Assembly (NCBI RefSeq): GCF_024763615.1
Contig: NC_077222.1
Coordinates: 86,614,001-86,678,000 of the forward strand
DNA from: Phlebotomus papatasi
Lineage: Eukaryota > Arthropoda > Insecta > Diptera > Psychodidae
Direction: 5' to 3'
DNA length: 64,000 bases
Position numbers and translations under genes: made by a program. Below are positions 21,435 to 31,784 of this stretch, piece after piece (within the stretch, counting starts at the first letter, position 1; each line of letters starts with the position of its first letter). The notes below the pieces were generated by a model that was given only the letters and a program-made list of their open reading frames with translations, did not search any database and was not told the DNA's origin.

Positions 21435-21481
21435 TTGCTGCTGTACAATGAAGGTGTTCCGTGTTCGAATCCTCTTTAAGG
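21435..21481 (+). mobile_element. Truncated tRNA-derived SINE
   Basis: ACAATGAAGGTGTTCCGTGT followed by TCGAATCCTCTTTAAGGTC matches the B-box region of the SINE at 2700-2960. It is cut at its 3' side by the MITE at 21479. Confidence 0.5.
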
Positions 21482-21618
21482 TCTCTACACATTGGGACCA
21501 ATTTTCGTCAAAAATCGCTTTTTGAAGAAATTGCTTGCAGTGTTGTACGTGGAAACGCCAAAATTTTCGTCAAAAATGCAATTTTTGAGAAAAATTCCTC
21601 CCAATGTGTAGAAGCCTT
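21479..21618. mobile_element. MITE family GTCTACACACTAG, copy 3 (diverged)
   Basis: GGTCTCTACACATTGGGACC with AATTTTCGTCAAAAAT is mirrored by CAAAAATGCAATTTTTGAGA ... CCCAATGTGTAGAAGCC. The family ends are similar and the interior has diverged. Confidence 0.55.
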
Positions 21619-22260
21619 TAGGTAATTTCAAATGAATTAAACCAGGGGGTGACATTATATCTGAAAAATGCGACCGGTTATAGTGTAATTTTTTCCCTGT
21701 TTTCGTACATATTTCACGAGATATCTCCAAAACTACGTAGGTTGCCAATTTAGGGTTTTCGGTTGCCTCTTCGTCATGAAATTAGCTTTTATTTTGTTTT
21801 AGTATTTTTTGCTAATTCATTCTACAATGACAGAAATCAGCTAATGAACTCAAAAGTTTTTTCGGCTCGCTAGAAACATGTGGGAAACATAGGAAATGTC
21901 ATGCCCCTGTATTAAACTATAGATTTCTAAATTACTAATTTACTAAATTACTATATACACTATAGGGTATCAATTTGTAGTAGGACAGTTGAGTCTAGAG
22001 TTGTCGGAGGGAGAAAGCCCGTCCTGACGAAGACTTTTTTAAGCCAACGGTACCAGTCGCAGTTCAGCTGGGGTGGTAAGTCTGAGGGATGCTATAATGG
22101 CTAACTTCAGAGGCACTATACTGCTAGTCTCTATTTTTATTTCTAAACTACTTTGTCACATAGAGTCTTCAAAATTAACAATAGATTAGCGTCATGACCC
22201 TCCTTAAACATCCAAAATTAGATAATCTCTCAAATCCTATGAGATTTACAAAGGCCTCAC
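21619..22260. other. Intergenic DNA
   Basis: No gene or named repeat is recognised between the MITE and the target-site duplication of the next SINE. Confidence 0.5.
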
Positions 22261-22272
22261 AAACCCTTAGTA

Positions 22273-22703
22273 GAGCCTCAGTGGATCAGTTGGTAGAGTA
22301 GTGGCTCTATGACTGTGAGGTCTCGGGTTCGAAACTCGGCAGCTGCAGATTTTTCAGCAGCCGTATCGAATTAGTCCAGTGAATGGATGAAAAAGTAATG
22401 CCTAAATGCATTGACAATGAACCACCTACACAACAGAGGCTGGTACAGAAACGAGTTCGGCACGACATAGAGATCAATCGATACAAATACACATTCACTG
22501 CAACTGATCCAACAAAGGCTGGTCTACCGCAATATAGAAACAGCAATGTGGGTACACACATAGAGAAACCGAGATATGGAGCTGTAGGACCGCCTTGGGG
22601 GTTAAGATAGAATGGAGTAATGGGAAGTGCATAATGCGCCCAAATAACTGGCCTGGATGCAGCGGAACCGATAAAGGTTTAAACTGACCCATAGATAAAA
22701 AAA
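22273..22703 (+). mobile_element. Complete tRNA-derived SINE with 12-bp target-site duplication
   Basis: The element starts with an A-box-like TGGATCAGTTGGTAGAG (about 22283-22299) and a B box (GGGTTCGAAACTC, about 22326-22338). A ~350-bp body follows, ending in GATAAAAAAA. The direct repeats AAACCCTTAGTA at 22261-22272 and 22704-22715 flank it exactly, as expected for LINE-mediated retroposition. Open frames of 75-84 codons inside it are incidental. Confidence 0.85.
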
Positions 22704-22715
22704 AAACCCTTAGTA

Positions 22716-24171
22716 CCTTACCATTGTACATTTTGATGAATAGAACACATCACTGAGGAGTATTATAAATGAAATATAAAATAAAATTAAAAGACATTTT
22801 AAATAAAATTAAAGTGTTCAAATCGGTTTAGAATTACATCTGTCAAGAACACTAAGATTTATCTTGAATTCAATTGAATTTACTGTTCATCTCTTATTTT
22901 GGTTGATTATATAATCAAAGATTAAGATACTTCAAGAAATCATTTTGTTGATCGGAATAGAGAATTTTTAGTTTAGTTTAGTTATACATACTTTATACGT
23001 ATTCTTTAACGGCTTGGACGATGTAATTGGACAAAATACTTTAATTCATTTTCAATTAAATCCAACCAAGATAAAATCGGTCGAGACATAAACACTCTGT
23101 AATAGTTTAACTTTGACTTTAAGAAATCAACTTTTGCATATGCAGACGAAAAGCTAGACTATATCACATCGGAAAAATATTCGAAAATAATAAAAGATGT
23201 TCAGGCCTTTAAGGCCTTTTTCGAAATGTATTTAGAAGAAAAGCAAAATAGAATAAAAATTCTTAGTCAGTAAATTTGCAGTTTAGCTAGTGAATATAAT
23301 GAATTAGCCAATAAATAATACAAAATAATCAGTAAAATATTAAAATTTGGTAGTAAAAAATAAAATTGCAGAAACTAAAACCTTAAAAAGTAAAAGATAT
23401 TTCTGTCTTAATTGTCTCCTTACTAAATTTTACTTTTGTTCAACATTTTTATTAAAATAATATACAAAATTAAAAAAAAAAAAACAAATTTGTATTCCCG
23501 GGTAAGTAGGAGTATGAAAAGGTAGAAGATAGGTATACCTATGTTAAAGATATCGAAACTCCAATATTTTATTTACTTTTTTATTATTCCCAAAGTCCCT
23601 AAAAATATAACCATTCAGGAATCAGAACTCAAAATAATTCATTATTATCACACAGAATTAATAGATCTTTACATTATAAAAAATCTGTTTCCACCACTGC
23701 ATTACAAAGTTGAGGCTGATGGCCTAATTTGTAAAAGTGTTGGATACTAAGGATACTGAATTTCTGTATCAATTCTTTCCAAAAATGTCAGTGGCAAAAA
23801 CAAAGGTTGGGGTTTTGCTAGAACACAAATGAGAAAATTAATAGTTCCAAGATCCAACGTACAATATGAGCGACAAAAACGCAGGAGTGAGCTTTTTTAT
23901 AGCTGCAGTTCAGTATTTTCAGGAAACATCAAAGAAGAAGTTCATGAAAATTTTTTTTTTTTAATTTCAGAAAAATATTCTAGACTTTCATCTTGACAAT
24001 TTCAAAGGAGCAAGGGGAAAGATTTCATCAGGACATGTATAGAGAACTACCAAGGCGAATGTAGCGTAGACTGTAGACCATAGCCATGACGGAAGACTTT
24101 ATTTGATAGAGGAGGTTCTAACATTTCGTCAGTTGAATCAGCAACTGTGACAACAATTATTGGAATCGGAT
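22716..24171. other. AT-rich intergenic DNA
   Basis: No gene is recognised. Around 23270-23370 there are a few AGTAAAATATTAAAATTTGG-type units resembling the minisatellite at 13-18 kb. Short frames (for example 23541-23750) have no family resemblance. Confidence 0.5.
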
Positions 24172-24322
24172 ACTGGTAAAAATAAAAGGATCAAATTTTT
24201 CAAAGAATGGATCAAATTAACTTGTTCTATTATGAAAAATGTGCATTCAGAGTTCGAAATTTGATCCATCCTTTGCAAAGGGGATCAAATTTAGATCATT
24301 TGATCCCTTTATATTTACCAGT
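24172..24322. mobile_element. MITE with ends like the 8.8-kb element
   Basis: The left end ACTGGTAAAAATAAAAGGAT is mirrored by ATCCCTTTATATTTACCAGT. GGATCAAATTT-type repeats lie inside each end. The terminus differs at only a few positions from ACTAGTAAAAATAAAACGAT of the element at 11897-20717, so the two may share a mobiliser. Confidence 0.6.
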
Positions 24323-25412
24323 CGTCTAAGTACCGTCGTATAAGTCGTCTAAGTACCAGAGATCAGAAAAAGGGTTTGCCTAGATAACAGGAGCAAAAAC
24401 AAATTAAAATCGGAGTGATAAGCATTTTCGTAAATCATGTTATCTAAGCAATTAATAAATAGCATCAGAAAACTCATAAACAATAATAACAACAATTGTT
24501 GAATTAATAAAATAATTGTTGAATAATATTATGCAGAGTCATCTATCAACAAGGTTAATACGAAGGATTTCCTTTTCAATACATAGGATACAAAGTGTCC
24601 TATATTTTTAGAGTTAAAATAAATTAAAGTAAAATACGGGGCAATTATATATTTCAAAATTATTCATCCCATAATCAGCTTAATTCCTATGGAAGCTACC
24701 CCTTGGGTGACCTCATCGACTCTCACCTCAGGGTCGATAGATCATGTAACTTTAAATGGATTGTAGGATATTTGCTCTTGAATAAATTGGAACAGTGAAA
24801 AATCATCCATTCCGACTGAATAAAAATATATAATCAAAGTGACAAAATTTTGCATATTTTTCCATTCAATTTCTGCTTTCTACACATAATTTATATTTCC
24901 TTTCCATTTGTTTCGAAAGACACTCAAAATACACCAAATCCAATGCTCCAGTTCTGTGCAATTCTCAACACACTCCAATATACTTTAATTTATATTCCTA
25001 AAAATAAATCTACTTTGCATCAATATTCTTTTGTGATTCATGAGGAACTTCACGCGAATTTTCCGTGCATTTTTAAAATTGAGCAATGGATGAAAATTAG
25101 ATTGCTGTCACAAGTTGATGCATTACACGAGATAGAAGAAAAAAGTTTTCTCATTTTCTTCCCTTTCCCAATGATAGCCCTTTTTGGTGCAATCGTGAAA
25201 TTGTTGTTACATCAAGAAGTTGGGAAAATTACATTATATCAAGTTGCAACTTTGACTGTTGTTTCGCGTTAAGTGAAAGTGAAACTTTTCCAAATTGCCT
25301 ACAATTAGGCGTGAGCATCTGCACAAAAAAAGTTCGTTGAAAGTTTTCGTTTCAAGTTTGCAAAGTCTTCCAGCTGAAGTAATTGAAATACTCATTGCAT
25401 TTTAAAATTGCA
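24323..25412. other. Intergenic DNA downstream of the protease gene
   Basis: A 140-codon plus-strand frame (24850-25272) is present. Its composition is ordinary AT-rich translation with no domain, and I do not call it a gene. Confidence 0.45.
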
Positions 25413-25418
25413 TTTATT
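25413..25418 (-). terminator. Putative polyadenylation signal of the CLIP protease gene
   Basis: TTTATT (AATAAA on the minus strand) lies 54 nt past the stop codon at 25472-25474. It is the first canonical hexamer downstream. Confidence 0.55.
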
Positions 25419-25471
25419 TTAAATTGAAAGCATACTCATGAAAATGATAGCAAGATAGTAGTTTTCTTTGA

Positions 25472-28400
25472 TTAGAACACCGCATTCTCAACAATCCAAT
25501 CGATGTATGAATTGACCCTGGTGTACACTCCGGGACTTCCAGCTTGTCCACACTGAACACCCCAAGAAACGATGCCAATAACCACCCAGCGTTTATTGGG
25601 CAGCATTACCATCAGCGGAGAACCACTGTCGCCTTGACATGAATCCCGACCCCCTTCGTAACTGCCAGCACATATCACAGAACTTTCGATACGATTGGCA
25701 AAGGCATCGACACAGTCTGCGTGCTTCCAAATGGGAATGGAGACTTCCATCAAAATGTCAGATTGTGGCCCACCAAAGAATTGCGTGCCCCATCCTGAAA
25801 GTAAATTGATTGCAAATCAATATTTTGTCATGCTTCAGAAAAGTTTAGTGGGACTCATTATTAAAGCTCATTTTCACTTAAGAGCTCTAATTTTTAGAAT
25901 TGTTCAAGAATGCAATAAATTTTGCAAGAGTTGTGCAATTTTCTCTTAAATTGGACAAACTCACTGTCTAAGTTTCTTGGCAGATGGGCTACAATTTAGA
26001 AAGAAGAAGATTTTTAAAAGACTCATCTGTATCTCCAGATGTGCTAATTAAACATATTCTGAAGAACTTAGCAACTGTGCAATGTTAATTAAATACTTGA
26101 AACTTATGAATTTTTGCTAATTTAATAAGCTTTTAATTGGACTTGGCTTTTTTCTTTCTTACCTACAACGACAGCACTGTAGTCTTCCCAAGTATTTGCA
26201 AGTGGTGGCATACAAATAGGCCAGATGTATGTATTGAAAATGGTAGGTCTTTGAAGCTTTACAATAGCAATGTCATTCGAATACCTAAGTTGATCAAAAT
26301 CAATTTATACAGAAGTTCCAATAATTAAAATCTGTATGACTTACGTGATAGGATCAAATTCACTGTGTTCACGTATTTCTGATACGCGAAAGTCCCTTGC
26401 TCTGGTCTCGTCCTTTGTACTAAAATCATACTCGCCCAAACGTACAAAGAGTTCATGAGGCTTCAAATTAGTTGTACAATGGGCAGCTGTCAGGATGTGA
26501 CGATCTGTAATGAGCACTCCTCCAGCAGCAGCCTTATTGAGTCCTTGTGTCAGTAGAGCGGCCACCCAGGGCCATTCAGCTGGATGGGCAGGCTGTCCAC
26601 CAGCTATCTTGGGAAACTGTCCAGTAGACACACCACACCCACGTTCCTCGGGTCGATTGACAATCTTCCCGGCAGGCTCGAGGGTATCCCCAAAGCTCAG
26701 TCTGGTCACGTCCTCGGCACAGCATACACCAATGGAGCTGTAATTGTGTGACAATGCGAAAATTTAGAACCCCTATCATTTCACCCACTCATAAATCCCA
26801 CATACGCCTGTTCAATCACACACAAGTACCCCATCAGTTGACCGATATCCTGCTGAGTATTGAAAACCGAACAGTGCTTTATGTGCATACAGCGTCCCTT
26901 TCTTCCATCCGGTGTAGTGCATACTTGGTACTTATTGAGGAGACTCTGTGGTACAAAGGCAGTTTGTCAATTCACTGAACAATCCTCATTCCACATGCAG
27001 TGGCAATAAAAAAAACGAGAATTAAGATCTTACAAATGTATTGATAAAATCGAATGATTGGATGTCCATGTCGCTTGTTTTGTTGGGGAGACTCTCGGGA
27101 GTTGACTGAATAGAATTCCCTGCAAACTGAACTGCAAAAATAGATATTCCATTATGTATTCCCAATATCCAAAGCTGATTGTCATATTGTCTGTTTGTTT
27201 AAAATAACACAAGTGCTCTTATTTGAATGTAAGCCCTCAAGCTTGTTTGATATAGAATTTTAATACGTCATTCCTCTGCATAATATCATTTTCTGCAGAA
27301 GCACATTACACTGCATCGAATTCAATGCCCATAAAGCTTTATAAGCTCATTGTACCTCTGATTGATAGAATCCTTTTGCAAGGTTTAGAAAAATTGATTT
27401 AAGTGTAGACGCAATATAATACTCTACCAGCAAAGTCATAATCGATTTTGTTCCCAAGAACTTTAGTGCATTTTCCCATTTTTCATTATCTCGTTTTATT
27501 CTATTTCGTTCATTATATGAAATCAATTGATAAATTAGACGAAAAACAGGTAACTATTTAAATTTTTTTTTTTATTTTTAGATATGTATCAAGGGTTATT
27601 TAGGCAGATATTTCGTCCTTATACGAAAATACCGTTAAAACATTCCTAATAACGATTTTAAGGTCAAAAGTTAAAAAGGCTCTAGAAAACGTATATCTTC
27701 AACCGAATGGTATCATGTTTGGGTTCATTCACTGAGAAAAAACGGGGGTTCGATTAACTTTTTTTTCTCATAACTTTAACACTTTTTAAGTGTAAAAATA
27801 TATCAACATTTTTTAATGCTAAGTTTACACCTTTTTAAGGGTAAAATTAACATTAAAATAGGTAACTTTAACCCATAATACACCTATAAAGCATAATATT
27901 TACACCGATTTCGGATCAATATTGCAGGGTAAAATAAATATTTCCGGAATGTTATTTTAACTTTTTCGGATTTCTTTCAGTAGTGTTGGAAAGATCTTCT
28001 AATTCTTCACAAGCCTAAACCGATATCAATCGATTATTTACCGGTAACAAACAATAACAAATTTTTGTAAATATTCCATTAAGCTGTATTTTGGGGATTT
28101 TGGGCAATATATTGAGCGATTTATAAATTGGTTTAAATTTGTTGTGAACTGAATGAATCGGTTAAACCGATAAGTGATTATTGTCCGAATATCATTTTTT
28201 CTTTTATAACTATTTTGTCAGATCTTTGAAGTAATTTATGAATAGGTTCCAATCGGTTAAGAACTGGAAACGGTAAATTATACAAAAGTACTTTTGAGGT
28301 ATAGCATCTAAGTTACGAGTTGAAGTACTTCGCAAAGCCTGGGACGCTTTTCCACCCCTCTTTACCTGTGAACATATCGAAGGCGAAGTATTGAAGACAA

Positions 28401-28639
28401 AATTAAACAAATTAACTGTTTTTTTTTTAAATCTTTTTCGTAACATGATTCATTGTAAATTTAAAATAAATCTTGTATAAAATTATACATCCTATGGATG
28501 ATTGGCATATACAACCTGTGATGGAGTTTACCACCGTTTTCACTCCTGAGGTTGGTCATCAACGCTAAGACGGCGGTGGCCGCTAATAATTACAATGTAC
28601 TTGTGTTGTTCCTTATAAGCATTGCTGATGAATAAATAT

Positions 28640-28678
<39 letters not shown>

Positions 28679-31600
28679 AATGTATAAAATTGATTTTTTT
28701 CTTCTTTATCGTATAAATATTAACATTCCAATAGGATAGGAAAATATTATATATAAAATGTATTTGAATGGTATTAAATTCAAATTGTATTTTATTATTA
28801 GATAATTTTCTGCTTCAGCTAGCAAACTTCGTAAGAAAACGTTTTGTTTCAATCTTTTGTAAGTCTTTATTTATTCACACAGTAGATAAAGCAGCGTTAA
28901 TTTTATTAATAGATTTTCACACCATTGATTTTAGCTAATTTATAGATACTTGGGTTCTTTTTTATTTACCAGCAATAAAATCATAATTTGTGTTTTTAGT
29001 TTGACACAAGATATTTGCAGTTTTATGCCCAAATTCATCGGATTAAACAATCGGATTAACAAAATTAAACAATCGTATTACACCTTGATCTTGAATTACT
29101 TTAGATACAAATGACTTTGTTCTCCCAGGGATACCCCTGCTGTTCGTAGGTTTTTCTTAAATTGTAACACTTGAGGACAGATTTAGCTACTTTGGTATAG
29201 CATAGTAAATCGGATCAGCGAAGAATTATTATTAAATGCTTGAATTAAAGAAAGATTACCACAGGTAGAAAGCAAAGTCACCCCCGAAAGTGAAACGTAC
29301 TCACATCTACGATTATATATTTATTTCGATTTCTCATCTCATTAACTTGTATTATATACCCTTAATTGCTTTTATTAATCGTGTCGAGGCTTTAAAAAAT
29401 TAAGTATGTTTTGCCCAGAAACGGGCCACGTCAATGGTAAGCGGACTTGCCGACATTAAATCTTCTGCTCCACAAGGGGTAGGGGACAACGGACAAACAC
29501 ACAAATGGGGGGTGGTTTGGATCACCCCACAGTCACAAAGGACGTCACAATTAGAGAAACCCCATCGCTGCCTGTTAGTTATCTCTCGAACGCGCTACGC
29601 CGCTTCTCAAACGATTGAGAGACTTCCATGTCTTCCAGTCTTGGTCACCACCGGGAGGAAGGCCTTCCCTTAGTTCGACAAAATCTGGTGGAAAGACTTC
29701 CTTCCACAGATTAAATCTGGCCTCCACTGGAGATTGGTCAAGTGGTTTGATAGATTGGCAAAAGCTCTTGCGAGACTTCAGCCTTGCTCTTGGTTTTTTG
29801 TGACCGTGGAGAAGATGCCTCGGTTCAGAAAGAACCTTGGACATCTCTCTACTGGAGATGATTTGTCTCCTCACCCGTGGTGGAGCAATTCCTGCTAAGG
29901 GATAGAGTTTGTCCACTGGAGTGTCCTTTAGTCATCCTGTTACTATACAGGCGGTATCGTTTTAGCCTCGTGGTGGGAGGATTAGTCAGTCCCCGGGGAC
30001 TGTCCAGGAGCACCGATTTAGTTCTGAAAAGCTCTAAATACACGTGGAGGTTCCTTGCCATGCTCCCTAATTGCTTTTATTAAACTTTGTATCATTTAAG
30101 CATGAAATAAACCTCAAATTGAATTGAATACTCCTTCTCCTCCAAAATCTCAAAGCAGATTTTGATAAAATTTTGTAATACAGTACGACTCCGATAGAGT
30201 CAGCTCCTAAAAAATTTGAACACCATGAAAAATTATGTAAAATTCCAGGTTTAATGCTAAACTTTTAAGCAACTTTTGTTAAATAAGAATCAGAGACAAT
30301 TTTTAAAGAGTGAAATAGTAACTAGAACAATTAATAACTTAAAATATTACAGGTAGGGGAAAGTGCTTATGCTTTACACGGTCCCAAGCTTTACAATGAC
30401 TACATTTTTCCTATGTTTCTGAATAAATGTGACTTCGCAATATATTTTAAAAACAGGACACTGTCCTGTAGTTTTTAAAACATAGGTGCGATGAGTCATA
30501 TTTATTGAAAAACAGAAAAAAATTAGTCATTGGCTTGGGACCATTTAAAGGGTACTTTCCCCTATATAAGAAATAAATGTGTTGACCCTATTGGAGTCGT
30601 ACTGTACCTAAATATTGAGTTCATTGCGTTTGTTGTAATCACAATGTTTGTTCGTTCGATCTTGTCGAACAGATGCAAAGGCCAAATGGTCTAGGAACAC
30701 TAATATTTTATAAAATTTTGCACCATAATTCTTTTTCTCAGATTTAATTCAGACCAAATAATTTAGTTTTGAGAAAATTGTAACAAATATTCTTTATTAA
30801 AAATAATGAACATGGCGCCCAATTTTGAAAGCTTAACCCTTTAACGATGAGACACTTTTTACGGACCGAAAATCAACAATAAAAATTAAACTGGGAAACA
30901 TAATTAATGATAAGTCTTACATCTAACCTTGTAAAGTCCAACAGAGTCTGATTCGGTGTATTTTGTGCTTCTATGAACGATAGGAACGAAAATAGGCTAA
31001 AAATTTAATTAATTTTTCTGACAATACCAATGAATAATATTTTTCGCTTTAGTGAAAAATATTACGTATGAGTATTGTAGTTTTTTTGCCAAAAGGGTTT
31101 TGCTTAAAAAAAATTGGAAGTAAAAAAAAATAAATAAAATCAATTATAAATTTGAGAATTTAAAAATTCGCCATTTTTGAGCTTAAATATTTGCTACATA
31201 TCAAATAGTTAGAGACTTGCAAAAAATATTCTAGATTCCTTCAACCTTCTACTTTACAATTATGTACAGACATAAGACAAAAATAACTTTAGGTACTCAG
31301 GAAAAATTATTTTCTTTATGCGACACCGGTGTTCCAATCGTCCTTAAAGGGTTAAAAGTCGTGTTGTATATGTATGTGTATCGTTTTTAAAAGAACGTTT
31401 GAGTATAGCGAGATAAAATTTGCACACATATTTTCATACTTCTTGCTCTTATCACATTTTCGTTATAATCTTCCTGGTAGTCTAAATACTTTGAAATACT
31501 ATGAGGATATATTACATACAGTAAATACAAAGTTGATCTTGCACTTTGTCTAAACACCAAGTTGCATTATTTAATTAATGTTCTCTTAAGTCATGTTGCC

Positions 31601-31784
31601 TCCCATATTAGTGTCACTTCGTTAGCAAGATGTTAAATTTCGTTTTCCAAAAGTATATTCACCTCCTGGAGAATCAATGTTTAAGATAATGCTGCATACC
31701 TTGCTCATCTTTGAGGGGAACACAGTGAACAATACTAATGAGGTAGATGATGAAAAAGATCCAGTGATAATTTCTCCAAATCAT
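25472..31784 (-). CDS. CLIP-domain trypsin-like serine protease zymogen (CLIPD-like), complete, six exons
   Basis: The product is a secreted trypsin-like zymogen of the kind used in arthropod haemolymph cascades. Exons on the minus strand are 31700-31784, 27034-27131, 26806-26945, 26345-26737, 26163-26284 and 25472-25794. All introns are GT-AG and in phase, giving 386 residues. The start is the first ATG of a signal peptide (MIWRNYHWIFFIIYLISIVHC). A CLIP domain carries six cysteines (70, 80, 86, 103, 113, 114). The activation site is Lys151/Ile152 in FPKIAGG. The catalytic triad is His194 (TAAHC), Asp243 (SNDIAIV) and Ser336 (GDSGSP). Asp330 predicts trypsin specificity. The STGQFPKIAGG junction and the IPIW, EGGRDSCQGDSG and ENAVF motifs fit CLIPD proteases. 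One oddity is Ser338, where family members almost always have Gly. Intron 1 is 4.6 kb and TE-rich; the others are short. Confidence 0.93.
27730..27985. mobile_element. MITE, CACTGAGAAAA ends, copy in intron 1
   Basis: It begins CACTGAGAAAAAACGGGG with GATTAACTTTTTTT, and ends CTTTTTCGGATTTCTTTCAG followed by TAGTG. The interior repeats TTTACACCTTTTTAAGGGTA-type text. Homologous copies form an inverted pair at 55335-55841. Confidence 0.6.
28005..28380 (+). repeat. Dispersed AACCGGTT repeat, intron 1
   Basis: It contains the recurrent text GGTTAAACCG and AAAGTACTTTTGAGGTATAG, then CTAAGTTACGAGTTGAAGTA and TTCGCAAAGCCTGGGACGCT. This matches 34070-34190 in the same order. Confidence 0.55.
28500..28680 (+). 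repeat. Retroposon-like 3' tail ending in (TATC)n
   Basis: A GC-richer stretch (GCTAAGACGGCGGTGGCCGC near 28565-28584) leads to GATGAATAAATATT and then about nine TATC repeats (28641-28677). The same layout, AATAAA-like text followed directly by TATC repeats, recurs at 50990-51018 and 61100-61136. This suggests a retroposon family with tetranucleotide tails. Confidence 0.45.
29379..30067 (-). pseudogene. 5'-truncated non-LTR retrotransposon (ORF2 C-terminus), frameshifted
   Basis: The minus strand encodes the end of a LINE ORF2. Frame 29916-29575 contains LAGIAPPRVRRQI, RHLLHGH and LNRLRSGVARSRDN. After an apparent one-base slip the reading continues in another frame as RWGFSNCDVLCDCGVIQTTP, then HLCVCPL and DVARFWAKH before a stop. 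The CDCG..QT..HL.xCPL knuckle is typical of the C-terminus of Jockey/R1-group elements. Direct repeats TAATTGCTTTTATTAA at 29363-29378 and 30068-30083 flank it as a target-site duplication. It is a dead, 5'-truncated insertion within intron 1 of the protease gene. Confidence 0.75.
30181..30604. mobile_element. pogo/Tc1-type MITE with nested MITE
   Basis: The ends CAGTACGACTCCGATAGAGT and ...CCTATTGGAGTCGTACTG are inverse, with TA on both outer sides (30179-30180, 30605-30606). A second MITE (30356-30562) lies inside it. The CAGT start with TA target fits pogo/Tigger-type elements. Confidence 0.65.
30356..30562. mobile_element. MITE, TIR GGGGAAAGTNC, nested
   Basis: GGGGAAAGTGCTTATGCTTT is mirrored by AAAGGGTACTTTCCCC, with TA at each side. 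A longer mirror (CGGTCCCAAGC / GCTTGGGACC) follows. It sits inside the pogo-type MITE at 30181-30604 and is therefore younger. Confidence 0.65.
30833..31355. mobile_element. piggyBac-like MITE, copy 2
   Basis: TTAACCCTTTAACGATGAGA at the left is mirrored by CAATCGTCCTTAAAGGGTTAA (last 20 bases) at the right, 523 bp in all, with no coding capacity. The TTAA target and CCC terminus match copy 1 at 19041 and copy 3 at 60653. Confidence 0.65.

Noticed and set aside
22273..22345. Functional tRNA gene at the second SINE
   Set aside because: The A/B boxes are the head of a 431-bp element flanked by a target-site duplication.
24850..25272. 140-codon plus-strand ORF
   Set aside because: The composition follows the local AT-rich DNA. 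There is no domain, signal or promoter, and it lies just downstream of the protease gene on the other strand.
29575..29916. 113-codon minus-strand ORF as a host gene
   Set aside because: Its motifs and the following CDCG..QT..HL knuckle in another frame identify it as a LINE ORF2 fragment.
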